From the NCBI GenBank assembly GCA_964551475.1, contig CAZKCI010000043.1, positions 14,280-78,279 on the forward strand: a stretch of DNA of 64,000 nt, written 5' to 3'. This document shows, in pieces, positions 32,341-40,598 of the stretch. The notes below the pieces were generated by a model, which saw nothing but the letters and a program-made list of their open reading frames with translations, did not search any database and had not been told where the DNA came from. Each line of letters opens with the position of its first letter. Within the stretch, counting starts at the first letter, position 1. This stretch comes from CAZKCI01 sp964551475 (GTDB lineage: Bacteria; Auribacterota; Erginobacteria; Erginobacterales; CAZKCI01). The translations under genes and the position numbers were made by a program.

Positions 32341-33357
32341 ATGGCGGAACCGCTCAGGACCAGCATCATCATACCCACCTGCAACCGCCGGGACAAGCTC
32401 CTTAGCCTGCTCCAGGCGCTCCAGGCGCAGACGGTCCCTCCGGAATCGTTCGAAGTGATCGTGGCCGACGACGGCTCCCGTGACGGGACGGGAGAAGCCG
32501 TGACCGCCCTCCTCCCCCGTTTCCCCCGGCTTTCCTATCTCCCCGGAGATAACCGGGGGCAGAGCGCGGCCAGAAACCGGGGCCTCGACGCGGCGCGCTT
32601 CGAGATCATCGGCTTCATCGACGACGACTGTCTTCCGGAACCGGAATGGATCGCGAACGCCCTGCGCCATTTCGACGATCCGGCCGTGGGCGGCGTGCCG
32701 GGGGCGACCTCCTGCGATGTCCGGGAGATTTCGGCTCTGACCATGCAGGTCCGCAACCGGGACGACGGGAACTATGAGACCTGCAACATCTTCTACCGCC
32801 GGGAAGCGCTCAACAGAGCGGGGCCGTTCGACCCCGCCCTGAGATATTATCGGGAGGACACGGACCTCGCCTGGCGCGTGCTCGACGCGGGCTTCGCGGT
32901 TCCTTTCGCCGCCGATGTCCAGGTCAACCATCCTCCGCATCGCTACCGTCTCGGCCAGCTTCTCGGCAAGCGGCTCCGTTTTCGCTGGGCGTACACCGAC
33001 CGCTATTTGGAACGGAAACATCCCGTCCGGTTCAAGACGCTGAAGCTCTTCGGCGTCTTCACGCCGGCCCTGGCCGCCTACTATCCGTTTTACGGGTCCC
33101 TCGCCCTCTTCCTGGCGGGTGTCCTGGGCGGCGCTTGTCCTTTTGGGATCGTCGCCAGCGCGGCCCTTCTCCTCGTCTCCTACACCGCGGTCTGTATCGT
33201 CTATCTCAACGAAGCCGCCCGCGGCATCAAGCTCCAGCTGCTCCTTCGCCGCCGAAGGGAGTTCCTTCTCTTCCTTTCCGCCTGGTGGCTCATCATGCTC
33301 TCCGAGCTCTTCTTCCACCTCTGGGGATCGATCCGCTTCCGCAAGTTCAGCCTGTAG
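32341..33357 (+). CDS. Family 2 glycosyltransferase
   Basis: 338 residues. GT-A fold: SIIIPTCNRRDKLLSLLQAL, EVIVADDGSRDGT, the GQSAARNRGLDAARFEIIGFIDDDC acid cluster (DDD binds metal-NDP sugar), then GPFDPALRYYREDTDLAWRV. The C-terminal 90 residues are two hydrophobic helices (YYPFYGSLALFLAGVLG; FGIVASAALLLVSYTA), so the enzyme is membrane-bound with the active site inside. It is the only plus-strand gene of the glycan region. Donor and acceptor are unknown. Confidence 0.92.
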   Translation: MAEPLRTSIIIPTCNRRDKLLSLLQALQAQTVPPESFEVIVADDGSRDGTGEAVTALLPRFPRLSYLPGDNRGQSAARNRGLDAARFEIIGFIDDDCLPEPEWIANALRHFDDPAVGGVPGATSCDVREISALTMQVRNRDDGNYETCNIFYRREALNRAGPFDPALRYYREDTDLAWRVLDAGFAVPFAADVQVNHPPHRYRLGQLLGKRLRFRWAYTDRYLERKHPVRFKTLKLFGVFTPALAAYYPFYGSLALFLAGVLGGACPFGIVASAALLLVSYTAVCIVYLNEAARGIKLQLLLRRRREFLLFLSAWWLIMLSELFFHLWGSIRFRKFSL

Positions 33358-33449
33358 GCCCGCTCTCCGCCTGCGCGCTCCGCGCTCCGGCGGACAGGTG
33401 TGAGCGGGCGCGGGGCTTCGGCCGCCGGTTCACAGAACCGGCCTACAGG
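33351..33449. repeat. CCTGTAGGCC...GGCCTACAGG inverted repeat
   Basis: The perfect 10-base outer arms CCTGTAGGCC (33351-33360) and GGCCTACAGG (33440-33449) enclose GCCCGCTC...GAGCGGGC and CGCCGGTTCACAGAACCGGC hairpins. The left arm overlaps the stop of the GT2 gene. Confidence 0.85.
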
Positions 33450-33455
33450 AACCGA

Positions 33456-33488
33456 GAGGGACGGTGGCAACTTTTGCCACCGTCCCTC
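33456..33488. terminator. Perfect 15-bp hairpin between convergent genes
   Basis: GAGGGACGGTGGCAA pairs exactly with TTGCCACCGTCCCTC around the 3-base loop CTT. It touches the stop of the radical-SAM gene at 33489 and lies 98 bases after the GT2 stop, so it probably ends both transcripts, though neither side has a good T run. Confidence 0.65.
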
Positions 33489-34574
33489 CTACCCGTAACG
33501 CCGGCCGAGACGCAGAAGGATCCTCGGCCAGGACCGCGGATCGAGTATGACGTTGAAGGGCTGATGGCATCCGTGGGCGCAGAAGCACCTCCCCGCCCGC
33601 ACCTCTCTCCTCATCTTCCCGGCCGCCGGTCCGCCGAGCGCGGCGGCGGCCCCCTCCCGGACGACGTTGCCGAAAGCGGGGAGCGTCTCGCAGAAGGAGC
33701 AGTCCCCGTCGGCGTATACCACGCGGTAGATCCCCGGCGCCCGGCAGGGCACGACCTGTCTTTTCTCGGAAAGCGCGCGCAGGTCGACGTCGAAGAGGTA
33801 ATCGCGGAAAGCCAGTTCCAGCGCCGCCCACAGCTTCCCCGTAGAGCGGCGGAGGAAATCGGCCTTGGCGGAGAGAAGGGCGGGTTTCAGGCCCCGGCAG
33901 CGTTCGATCGGGGGGAGGCGTACGTCCGGGTCGGCCGGGTTTCCCCGCACCCAGTCCCAGTTGACGGAGTCGAGCGCCGTCCACTCCTCCCGGAGCATGG
34001 CCATCAAGGCCGGGATTTCGTCGATGTTCCGGTTGGAGATCGCCGTGTTCGTGACCAGGCGCAGGGAGCGGTGGGCGTCTTTCATCCCCGAAAGCAGACG
34101 GTAGGTTTCGCGGACGCTCCGGAAGCACCCCCCCCTCCCCCGCAGGCGGTCATGGGTCGCCTCCGGACCGTCGAGGGAAAGGGCGATCGTGATCTCGGAA
34201 GAGGTTTCGCGGAGAATCTCGCCGGTGGTGCGGGCGATGCTTTCGGGGAGAAGGCCGTTGGTGGGGATCTGAATCCGCTTCGCTCCGTTCTCCCGGGAGA
34301 AGAGGAGGCAGGCCCGGGCCAGGATCGGGCTCAGGAAAGGCTCGCCTCCCGAGAAGGAGAGGGAGAAGAGCGGGCCGAGCGATCGGGAGAGAGCTTCTAC
34401 CTGTTCCAGGGAAAGGTCGTCGTTCGAGTTCAGACGGTCGGCGTAGAAGCAGTGGGCGCAGGAGGCGTTGCAGAGGGAGGTGATGAAGAGCGTGATCTGG
34501 AGGGGCCGGTCGCCCGGGTGGGGGAAAAGGCTCTGCCGGAGAAGAGCGGCGTATGAGGTCAGGTAACGGAACAT
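33489..34574 (-). CDS. Radical SAM / SPASM-type protein
   Basis: 361 residues from the ATG at 34574; the longer frame reads into a repeat. The radical SAM cluster motif CxxxCxxC is CNASCAHCF near residue 40, followed by FSLSFSGGEPFL (SAM-binding GGE) and PTNGLLPE. The C-terminal region has extra cysteines (CRAPGIYRVVYADGDCSFCE; CFCAHGCHQPFN) that match an auxiliary SPASM-like Fe-S site. SPASM enzymes modify peptides or act in sugar and cofactor chemistry. No small peptide gene is evident next to it, and its place among glycosyltransferases makes a role in glycan or lipid modification possible. Confidence 0.9.
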   Translation of the reverse strand: MFRYLTSYAALLRQSLFPHPGDRPLQITLFITSLCNASCAHCFYADRLNSNDDLSLEQVEALSRSLGPLFSLSFSGGEPFLSPILARACLLFSRENGAKRIQIPTNGLLPESIARTTGEILRETSSEITIALSLDGPEATHDRLRGRGGCFRSVRETYRLLSGMKDAHRSLRLVTNTAISNRNIDEIPALMAMLREEWTALDSVNWDWVRGNPADPDVRLPPIERCRGLKPALLSAKADFLRRSTGKLWAALELAFRDYLFDVDLRALSEKRQVVPCRAPGIYRVVYADGDCSFCETLPAFGNVVREGAAAALGGPAAGKMRREVRAGRCFCAHGCHQPFNVILDPRSWPRILLRLGRRYG

Positions 34575-34589
34575 CGTCACTGCCGGTCG

Positions 34590-34699
34590 ATAGGTAAGGG
34601 TAATGATATTGGTCTGGTAGATGGGTAAGGTCCATGGTGCGGCCGCCACCATCGACTTTACCCATTGACCAAACCCACTTCCTAACCCTAACCCATCTA
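34590..34699. repeat. GGTCTGG / CCAATGGTC-type inverted repeat, copy 2
   Basis: GGTAAGGGTAATGATATTGG and GTAGATGGGTAAGGTCCATGG on one arm; TTTACCCATTGACCAAACCC and TAACCCTAACCCATCTA on the other, with the GTGCGGCC core. It fills the gap between two radical SAM genes. Confidence 0.85.
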
Positions 34700-34700
34700 T

Positions 34701-36074
34701 TTAGATTCCAACCAGGTATTTAAGCCCCGCCCAGGCCGCCTGGAGGTCCTTCCCCTGGCGCAGGGAGCGGATCTTGCGCAGAAGATAGCGGGGGCGGAAG
34801 TAAAACCTCCGGTAGGCCGAACGGTAGAGGCGGGAGACATCGCCGGCGGTGAAGTTCTCGGTCACGAAGTGGGGCTTTTTGCTGAAGATGTCGATCCGCT
34901 CGCCTCTCCCGCGCCCGACCGGGCGGGCGCGCGTCCGGGCCCACTCCCAGAGGGCCGCCCCGGGGAGCGGCGTGGAGACGGCGAAAGCGGCGTAGTCGGG
35001 ATCGAGCTCGATGGCGAAGGCGATGGTCTTTCCCATCGTCTCCACGGTATCAAAAGGGTGGCCGATCTGGAAGAAACCGATCGTCCCCAGTCCGGCCTCT
35101 TTGGCCAGACGGAAGGCGAGCCTAGCCTGGTCGGTCGTGATCTCCTTGCCGATCCGCTTCAGGACCTCGTCATCGCCGGATTCCACGCCGAAGGCGAGGT
35201 CCGTGCAGCCGGCCTCCCGCATCTTTCTCAGGAGCTCGGCGTCAACCTGGTCGACCCGGACTCCGTTCCCCAGACGCCAGGAGAGGCCGAGACCCGACGC
35301 GACGAGGCGGGAGCAGAGATCGAGTATGCGATTCCGGTCTTCGAGGAAGGCGTCATCGATGAAGGCGATATTCCGGACGCCGTGGTTTTTCGCGAGCAGC
35401 CCGATCTCCTCCATGACGCGGGGAACGGAGCGGTAGCGCATGGTCCGCCCGAAGACGCAGCGGCTGCAGAAGATGCATTTCCCGGGACAGCCCCGGCTGG
35501 TCAGGACGGCGGCGGAAAGCCCGCGCACGCCGCGCAGCGTCCGATAGCGGTCCATGGGCAGAAGGTCGTAGGCGGGGAAGGGCAGCGAGTCGATGTCGGC
35601 GAGGAGTTCCCGGCGGGGGGTGCGGACGACCCCCTCGCCTTCCCGGAAGGCGAGGCCGGGGACGGCTCTCCAGAACCCAGGCCCCTTTTCCAGGCCGGGC
35701 GCGAGATCGCGGATGGTCCCCTCTCCCTCCCCGATCACGCAGAGGTCGGCCCCTCCTTCCCGGAGCGATTCCTCGGGGCAGGTGGTTGCATGCGGTCCCC
35801 CCCAGATTACCAGGGGCGGTGAGGCAAAGGCCTTGAGCCTGCGGGTGATCTCGCGCGCGGCCGGGTAGGAGGAGTAGAGAACGCTCAGGCCGACCACGGA
35901 CGGGCGCAACCGCAGCGCTTGCGCCGCCGCCGCCGCTTCGTCGAGGTCGAGAGCATTGGCGTCGAGTATGGCCGGGATCCTTCCCGCCTCCCTCAGAGCC
36001 GCCGCGAGACAGGCTATCCCCAAAGGCGGGACGACCGCTTCCGGGTGGCGCAGGGGCGGGTTTATGAGGAGCAT
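34701..36074 (-). CDS. B12-binding radical SAM protein
   Basis: 457 residues from the ATG at 36074 (MLLINPP, the usual start of this class). The N-terminal ~130 residues form a cobalamin-binding Rossmann domain (VVPPLGIACLAAALREAG, VIWGGPHATTCPEESL). The radical SAM core has CPGKCIFC near residue 205, then VRNIAFIDDAFLEDRNRI. Class B relatives methylate or rearrange carbon skeletons in lipids, hopanoids and antibiotics. It overlaps the GT2 gene upstream by 13 bases. Two more proteins of this kind are encoded at 37496 and 63055, so at least three cobalamin-type radical SAM enzymes serve this region. Confidence 0.92.
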   Translation of the reverse strand: MLLINPPLRHPEAVVPPLGIACLAAALREAGRIPAILDANALDLDEAAAAAQALRLRPSVVGLSVLYSSYPAAREITRRLKAFASPPLVIWGGPHATTCPEESLREGGADLCVIGEGEGTIRDLAPGLEKGPGFWRAVPGLAFREGEGVVRTPRRELLADIDSLPFPAYDLLPMDRYRTLRGVRGLSAAVLTSRGCPGKCIFCSRCVFGRTMRYRSVPRVMEEIGLLAKNHGVRNIAFIDDAFLEDRNRILDLCSRLVASGLGLSWRLGNGVRVDQVDAELLRKMREAGCTDLAFGVESGDDEVLKRIGKEITTDQARLAFRLAKEAGLGTIGFFQIGHPFDTVETMGKTIAFAIELDPDYAAFAVSTPLPGAALWEWARTRARPVGRGRGERIDIFSKKPHFVTENFTAGDVSRLYRSAYRRFYFRPRYLLRKIRSLRQGKDLQAAWAGLKYLVGI

Positions 36075-37183
36075 TTGCCTCTCCTCTCGGGACGGCTCTT
36101 CCAGTTCGCCCCTTCCGGGATTCTCCGGGTCAGGTACATCCACCAGGAGAGGCAGATCGTCCCCTGCATCATGACCATATATTCGGTGAAAGGCGGGTTC
36201 TTCAGCCAGGCCAGAATTCCCAGGACTCCGAAGATCGCCGCCGGGACATACCAGTGTCCGCTCGCCGCCCAGAGGCAGACGAAGAGAACGGAAAGGAGAG
36301 CGGGCGAGAAGAGCGGGAGAACGCGCCGGACGAAGAAGGTCAGGGCGAACCGGCCTTGCCGGCGGGGATCGAGAAGAGAGAGATGGCGGAGGACGACCTC
36401 GATGGTGCAGAGCCCCCGCCTCACTTTCTGCCGGAGAAGGCCGCCGAGCGCGGGCGGCGGGACCTCGCAGACGATCGCCCCCTCAGAAGAGATCACGCGG
36501 AAGCTCTTCTCCCGAATGGCGAGAGCGATCTCGAGGTCGTCGACCGCGGCCGCTTCGGGGATGCGCGGGAGAACGGACCGGCGGAAAGCCGAAAGCTGCC
36601 CGAAAAGGAAAGGCACCGAGGAGAAGCGGTTTTCCCGTCCGCGGAAGCTGTCCTCGGCTTCCGCGTAAGACCTTTCCCAGCGGGCCGTCCTCCCCTCCCC
36701 CTTCACCATCAGTCGTCCGCTCACCGCTCCCACGCTTTCGTCGGCGAAGGCAACGGCCAGCGCCCTCAGGGCGCCCGGTTCCAGTTCGGTGTCGGCGTCG
36801 GTGATGGCGACGACATCGGTCGCCGCCTCGCCCAGGCCCAGGTTGAGCGCGGCGATCTTGCCCCGCGCCTCGGTCAGGCGGAGCGTCCGGATCCGCCCGG
36901 AGAAACGGGAGAGCGTTTCGGAGGTGCCGTCAGTCGATCCGTCGTCGATCACGATCAGTTGCAGGAGCCCGGGCGGGTAGTCCTGGGAGAAGACCCCCTC
37001 GATCTTGGCGGGGAGGTTTATCGCTTCATTGTGGGCGGGGATGAGGACGGTGAGCGGCGGGAGGGGGGGGGCGGACGAGGTCGCGCTCCGCGCCGGCCCG
37101 GCGAGGGAGAGAATCGCGACATAAAGGGCGGGAAGGATGAGCAGCAAAAGGCATATCCCGCCTAAAAGATAGATGACGGTCAT
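36062..37183 (-). CDS. Membrane family 2 glycosyltransferase (processive-type)
   Basis: 373 residues. TM helix at the N-terminus (IYLLGGICLLLLILPALYVAIL), then the GT2 catalytic domain: TVLIPAHNEAINLP, LIVIDDGSTDGT, AITDADTELEPGAL, VDDLEIALAI and a LLRQKVRRGLCT box resembling the QxxRW site of cellulose and hyaluronan synthases (here QKVRR). Two or three helices close the protein. The arrangement fits inner-membrane glycan polymerases or N-acetylglucosaminyltransferases such as IcaA. Its last 13 bases overlap the radical SAM gene. Confidence 0.9.
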   Translation of the reverse strand: MTVIYLLGGICLLLLILPALYVAILSLAGPARSATSSAPPLPPLTVLIPAHNEAINLPAKIEGVFSQDYPPGLLQLIVIDDGSTDGTSETLSRFSGRIRTLRLTEARGKIAALNLGLGEAATDVVAITDADTELEPGALRALAVAFADESVGAVSGRLMVKGEGRTARWERSYAEAEDSFRGRENRFSSVPFLFGQLSAFRRSVLPRIPEAAAVDDLEIALAIREKSFRVISSEGAIVCEVPPPALGGLLRQKVRRGLCTIEVVLRHLSLLDPRRQGRFALTFFVRRVLPLFSPALLSVLFVCLWAASGHWYVPAAIFGVLGILAWLKNPPFTEYMVMMQGTICLSWWMYLTRRIPEGANWKSRPERRGKCSS

Positions 37184-37196
37184 TGTCTTATCTTTA

Positions 37197-37406
37197 TGTG
37201 GGCGTCTGCCCCATCCCGAAATCTTCTTCGGGACCCGCCGCGATCCGGTCCGGCCCGGCCAAAGAATTTAACAGACGATTGAATAGGATTGAATGGGATG
37301 GGCCTGGCTGGCCGTCTGTATCCTATTCCATCCTATTCAATCGTCTGTTGAAAATGCCGGGCCCCAACCGGGCCGGCCGGGATCGGGGCGAGACGCCCCT
37401 CCCACA
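37197..37406. repeat. Composite nested repeat: GATTGAATAGGA element inside a GTGGGAG element
   Basis: The outer arms are TGTGGGCGTCTGCCCCATCC and GGGGCGAGACGCCCCTCCCA. In the centre, at 37270-37349, sits a different inverted repeat with arms AACAGACGATTGAATAGGAT and TCCTATTCAATCGTCTGTT. The same composite, with the inner element at the same point, is at 40352-40566. No gene is present in 37184-37495. Confidence 0.93.
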
Positions 37407-37495
37407 AACTGAAGTGATCAGCGATCAGTAACCGACAATCTCTAATCTGAATTCCTCTCCGTCTACATGTCCTACCATGTTCTCCATGGTGAATT

Positions 37496-38953
37496 TTATT
37501 TGCCGGATTTAGCCCGGAGATGGGAGAACAGATAGGAGAGATAATTTTTCCCTCCCCGGAATTTCCGGGTCAGATCGGAGAGCGAGCGGGAATTGAAGAG
37601 GAACCGGATCAGGTAACTGGGGCGGAAGTAGAATTCCTGGAGCCCCCGGTCGATATAGGCGTTGATCTCCTTCTTGCTGAGATGGGGGTACTGGACCACG
37701 GCGGTCTGCTCGCCCTCGTCCAGCCAGTCGGCCCAGGAACGGGCGGTCAGGATCCCCTCTTCCTTGCAGAGATCGTAGTATTCGGTGCCCGGGAACGGGA
37801 TGGCGCCGGAAAACTGGACGGTGTCGATCCCGGACTTCAGGGCGAACGCCAGCGTCTCCTCTAGGGTCGACCGCGTGTCGCCGGGCAGGCCGAAGACGAA
37901 GCATCCGTGGATGGTGAGACCGGCCTTCCGGGCGATGGCGATGAACTCGCGCGACTGGGCGACGGTGATCCCCTTTTTCACCCGGTCGAGCACCGCCTGG
38001 TTGGCCGATTCGAAGCCGACCACCAGGTTGCGGCATCCCGCCGCTTTCATGGCCCGGAAGAGGTCAAGGTCGTAGAGATTGGCGCGGGCGTTCGCCGACC
38101 AGGTGACCTGGAGGCCGCGGCGGCCGATCTCCCGGCAGATCTCGAGCGCCCGCGCCCGGTTGGCGGTGAAGGTGTCGTCCTCGAAGAACAGCTCCCCTTT
38201 CCTGAGCCGGGGCCATCGCTCCAGGTCGTAGACCATCTCGTCGACGACGTTGGCGGCGGAGCGCAGGCGGTAGCGCCTCCCGTGCATCACCTGCGGCCAG
38301 AGACAGAAGATGCAGCGGAACGGGCACCCCCTCCCGGCGGTGACGTTCAGGTGGGGGTAGAGCTTGTCCCCCGCGTAGTACTGCATGATGTCCAGGTGAT
38401 GCCAGGCGGGGAAAGGCAGCTCGTCGAGATTCTCGATCAGGGGACGGTCGGGCGTGTGGCGGATGGCTCCGCCGGAGAGGTAGGAGATCCCCGGCACCTT
38501 GTCCAGATCCCGCTTCCCCTCCCCCGCGGCGACGACGTCCCGGACGGTGTAGTCGAATTCGCCCCGGGCCACCACGTCGACCGCGCCCTGGCCCAGCTCC
38601 AGCGTCTCCGCCGGCAGCGTGCCGGCGTGGGGGCCGACCATGATCACCCGGCAGTCGGCCTCGGCCTTGGCGATCCGGGCGCACTCGATGTCGGAATAGA
38701 TCGAGGGGGTGGTGGAGTCGAGGACGACGTAGCGGGGCTGCTTCTCCCGGACCAACGTTTTCAGCTCCGCCTTGTCCCATCCCCGGGCGGGGAAATCGTA
38801 AAGCTCGACGTCGAAGCCGTCGCGCTCCAGGACGGCGGTGGCGTAGGCGAGCCAGTCCGGGGGACGGAGCACCCGGGAGCGGGAGCGCGCCGCCCAGCGC
38901 TGGGTCCGGCAGAAATCGGGGACGAAGGGCTCGTTGAGGACAAGGATCTTCAT
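37496..38953 (-). CDS. B12-binding radical SAM protein (HpnJ-like)
   Basis: 485 residues from the ATG at 38953 (MKILVLNEPF). The N-terminal B12-binding domain contains TTPSIYSDIECARIAKAEADCRVIMVGPHAG; the radical SAM motif is CPFRCIFCLW near residue 203, and then GLQVTWSANARANLYDLDLF and GFESANQAVLDRVKKGIT. The architecture is that of HpnJ and other cobalamin-dependent radical SAM enzymes acting on hopanoids, lipids or sugars. The C-terminal end (FYFRPSYLIRFLFNSRSL) shares the FYFRPxYLxR tail with the protein at 34701, suggesting that the two are paralogues. No hpn genes are nearby. Confidence 0.92.
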   Translation of the reverse strand: MKILVLNEPFVPDFCRTQRWAARSRSRVLRPPDWLAYATAVLERDGFDVELYDFPARGWDKAELKTLVREKQPRYVVLDSTTPSIYSDIECARIAKAEADCRVIMVGPHAGTLPAETLELGQGAVDVVARGEFDYTVRDVVAAGEGKRDLDKVPGISYLSGGAIRHTPDRPLIENLDELPFPAWHHLDIMQYYAGDKLYPHLNVTAGRGCPFRCIFCLWPQVMHGRRYRLRSAANVVDEMVYDLERWPRLRKGELFFEDDTFTANRARALEICREIGRRGLQVTWSANARANLYDLDLFRAMKAAGCRNLVVGFESANQAVLDRVKKGITVAQSREFIAIARKAGLTIHGCFVFGLPGDTRSTLEETLAFALKSGIDTVQFSGAIPFPGTEYYDLCKEEGILTARSWADWLDEGEQTAVVQYPHLSKKEINAYIDRGLQEFYFRPSYLIRFLFNSRSLSDLTRKFRGGKNYLSYLFSHLRAKSGK

Positions 38954-38987
38954 TGCGGGATTATCTGGCTGGGGGCTCGCAAACTGA

Positions 38988-39151
38988 TTATCCACGAATT
39001 TTCACGAATGGGGGACTGAACGGACGATGTTATCACAGCGAGCCTGTGGGAGGGGCGTCTCGCCCCGATCCGAGTTAGCCGGGATCGCGGCCCCGATAGT
39101 CCCGAACTTCTGCCGGGACTATCGGGGCAGGCAGAGACGCCGCTCCCACAA
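38988..39151. repeat. CACGAATT half repeat and GTGGGAG modular hairpin
   Basis: CCACGAATTTTCACGAATGG lies at 38990-39010. At 39043-39151 CTGTGGGAGGGGCGTCTCGC pairs with GCAGAGACGCCGCTCCCACA, with an inner GATAGTCCCGAACTTCTGCC GGGACTATC hairpin. Nothing else is seen in the gap 38954-39156. Confidence 0.88.
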
Positions 39152-39156
39152 AAATA

Positions 39157-40059
39157 CTATGCGCCGCCCTTTTTCAAACGCAGCTTCCGGATCAGCTCCT
39201 CCGATTCGCGATGGGAGATGTTGAGGGCGTTGAGGACGATCCCCACCGCCAGCGCAATCGCCCCCAGGAGAGAGGCGAGCAGGCCGAGGCCGAAGACCGG
39301 CAGGCGGCTGGATATCCCACCCGTGAGAAGCAGGACCAGGGCGATCAAATTCAGGCCGCAGAAGAGAAGGCCGCCCATGGTCATCGGCTGATACTCGCGC
39401 AGAAGCATGAGAATGGTGGTCAGGATTCGGTAGCCGTCCTGGAAGGTCTTGAGTTTTGAGGCGGAACCGGCCGGGCGGGGCCGGTATTCGCTGTTGATCG
39501 AGCCGATGCGGAAGCCGAGCCAGACGCTTTTGATATTGATCTCGGTCTCGATCTCGAACCCCCCGGAAATCAGGGACATCTCCTCCGTGAGGGCGCGGTT
39601 CATCACCCGGTAGCCGCTGAGCATGTCCGGGATGTCCACACCGTGGAGGCGCCGGGTGAGATAGCGGATCAGCTTGTTTCCGGCCAGGTGGAGGCTGGGA
39701 AAAGAACCGGACTGAAAACTGTGGAGGCGGTTCCCGATGATCATGTCCGCGCGCCCTTCCCGGACCGGACCGAGAAGAAGGGAGACATCCTGCGCCCGGT
39801 AGGTGTCGTCGCCGTCGACCAGGATGTAGATGTCGGCGGCAACGCGGTCGAGGAGATCCCGGACGGCTGACCCTTTCCCCCGCCGGCGGCAGGAGAGGAC
39901 CTCCGCTCCCCGGGAGCGGGCGATCTCCACGGTCCGGTCGCGGGAGTTGTTGTCGCCGACGTAGATCTTCGCCTCCGGGAGGACCCGCCGGAAGTCGTCG
40001 ATCACCTTGCCGACGGTCGCTTCCTCGTTCAGACAGGGAATGCACACGGCGATCTGCAT
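39157..40059 (-). CDS. Family 2 glycosyltransferase (DPM/polyprenyl-phosphate type)
   Basis: 300 residues from the ATG at 40059. GT-A catalytic half: IAVCIPCLNEEATVGKVIDD, IYVGDNNSRDRT, YILVDGDDTY (metal-binding DGDD), MLSGYRVMNR and ISGGFEIETEI. Two C-terminal helices follow (GGLLFCGLNLIALVLLLTGG; LGLLASLLGAIALAVGI). This matches the dolichyl/undecaprenyl-phosphate sugar synthases, which load sugar on a lipid carrier at the cytoplasmic face. Such a product is what the GT-C proteins encoded next door use as donor, a coherent pairing that remains inferred. Confidence 0.93.
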   Translation of the reverse strand: MQIAVCIPCLNEEATVGKVIDDFRRVLPEAKIYVGDNNSRDRTVEIARSRGAEVLSCRRRGKGSAVRDLLDRVAADIYILVDGDDTYRAQDVSLLLGPVREGRADMIIGNRLHSFQSGSFPSLHLAGNKLIRYLTRRLHGVDIPDMLSGYRVMNRALTEEMSLISGGFEIETEINIKSVWLGFRIGSINSEYRPRPAGSASKLKTFQDGYRILTTILMLLREYQPMTMGGLLFCGLNLIALVLLLTGGISSRLPVFGLGLLASLLGAIALAVGIVLNALNISHRESEELIRKLRLKKGGA

Positions 40060-40090
40060 GGGAGTCTCCTGTTTTTGCACAAGACGGCTT

Positions 40091-40316
40091 TCCACGAATT
40101 CACACGAATGGTGACGGGGCCTCATCGGGGCGGGACGCCCCTCCCACAGACTCTCTACTAACAGCCCCCTCGCAAGTCGGGCCTGTGGGAGCGACATTTG
40201 CCCCATCCCGAAGTCTTTTTCGGGACCTGTCGCGATCCGAGCCAGCCCGGATCGGGGCCCCGATTTTTATATCCATTGAATAGCAATCGGGGCAGGCAAG
40301 AATGCCCCTCCCACAA
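40091..40316. repeat. CACGAATT fragment, GTGGGAG half-arm and modular hairpin
   Basis: A CACGAATTCACACGAATGG fragment (40091-40110), a right half-arm GGGCGGGACGCCCCTCCCAC (40128-40147), and a full modular hairpin at 40182-40316 with an AT-rich inner stem. Its last 65 bases (40252-40316) recur in inverse orientation at 43252-43316. Confidence 0.9.
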
Positions 40317-40351
40317 TCTCTCTGACGACAGCTCCCTCGCACGTCGAGCCC

Positions 40352-40566
40352 GTGGGAGCGGCGTCTGCCCCATCCCGAAATCTTCTTCGGGACCCGCCGC
40401 GATCCGGGCCGGCCCGGCCAAATAATTTAACAGACGATTGAATAGGATGGAATGGGATGGGTCTGGCTGGCCGTCTGTATCCTATTCCATCCTATTCAAT
40501 CGTCTGTTGAAAAGGTCGAGCCCAAGCCGGCTTGGCTAATAGATCGGGGCGGGACGCCCCTCCCAC
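40352..40566. repeat. Composite nested repeat, second copy
   Basis: GTGGGAGCGGCGTCTGCCCC to GGGGCGGGACGCCCCTCCCA, with the AACAGACGATTGAATAGGAT inner element at 40429-40508. Closely similar to 37197-37406, including the ATCCCGAAATCTTCTTCGGGA hairpin. No gene is present in 40060-40598. Confidence 0.93.
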
Positions 40567-40598
40567 GAATTCGCAACCGATGGATACCTGCGCGTGAA

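Noticed and set aside
33489..34574. Radical SAM/SPASM enzyme as a peptide (RiPP) maturase
   Set aside because: No short precursor-like gene lies beside it; both flanks are repeats and glycan genes.
37184..40598. Insertion sequence or transposase in the long repeat-filled gaps
   Set aside because: No open frame with transposase motifs is present; only hairpin repeats are seen.
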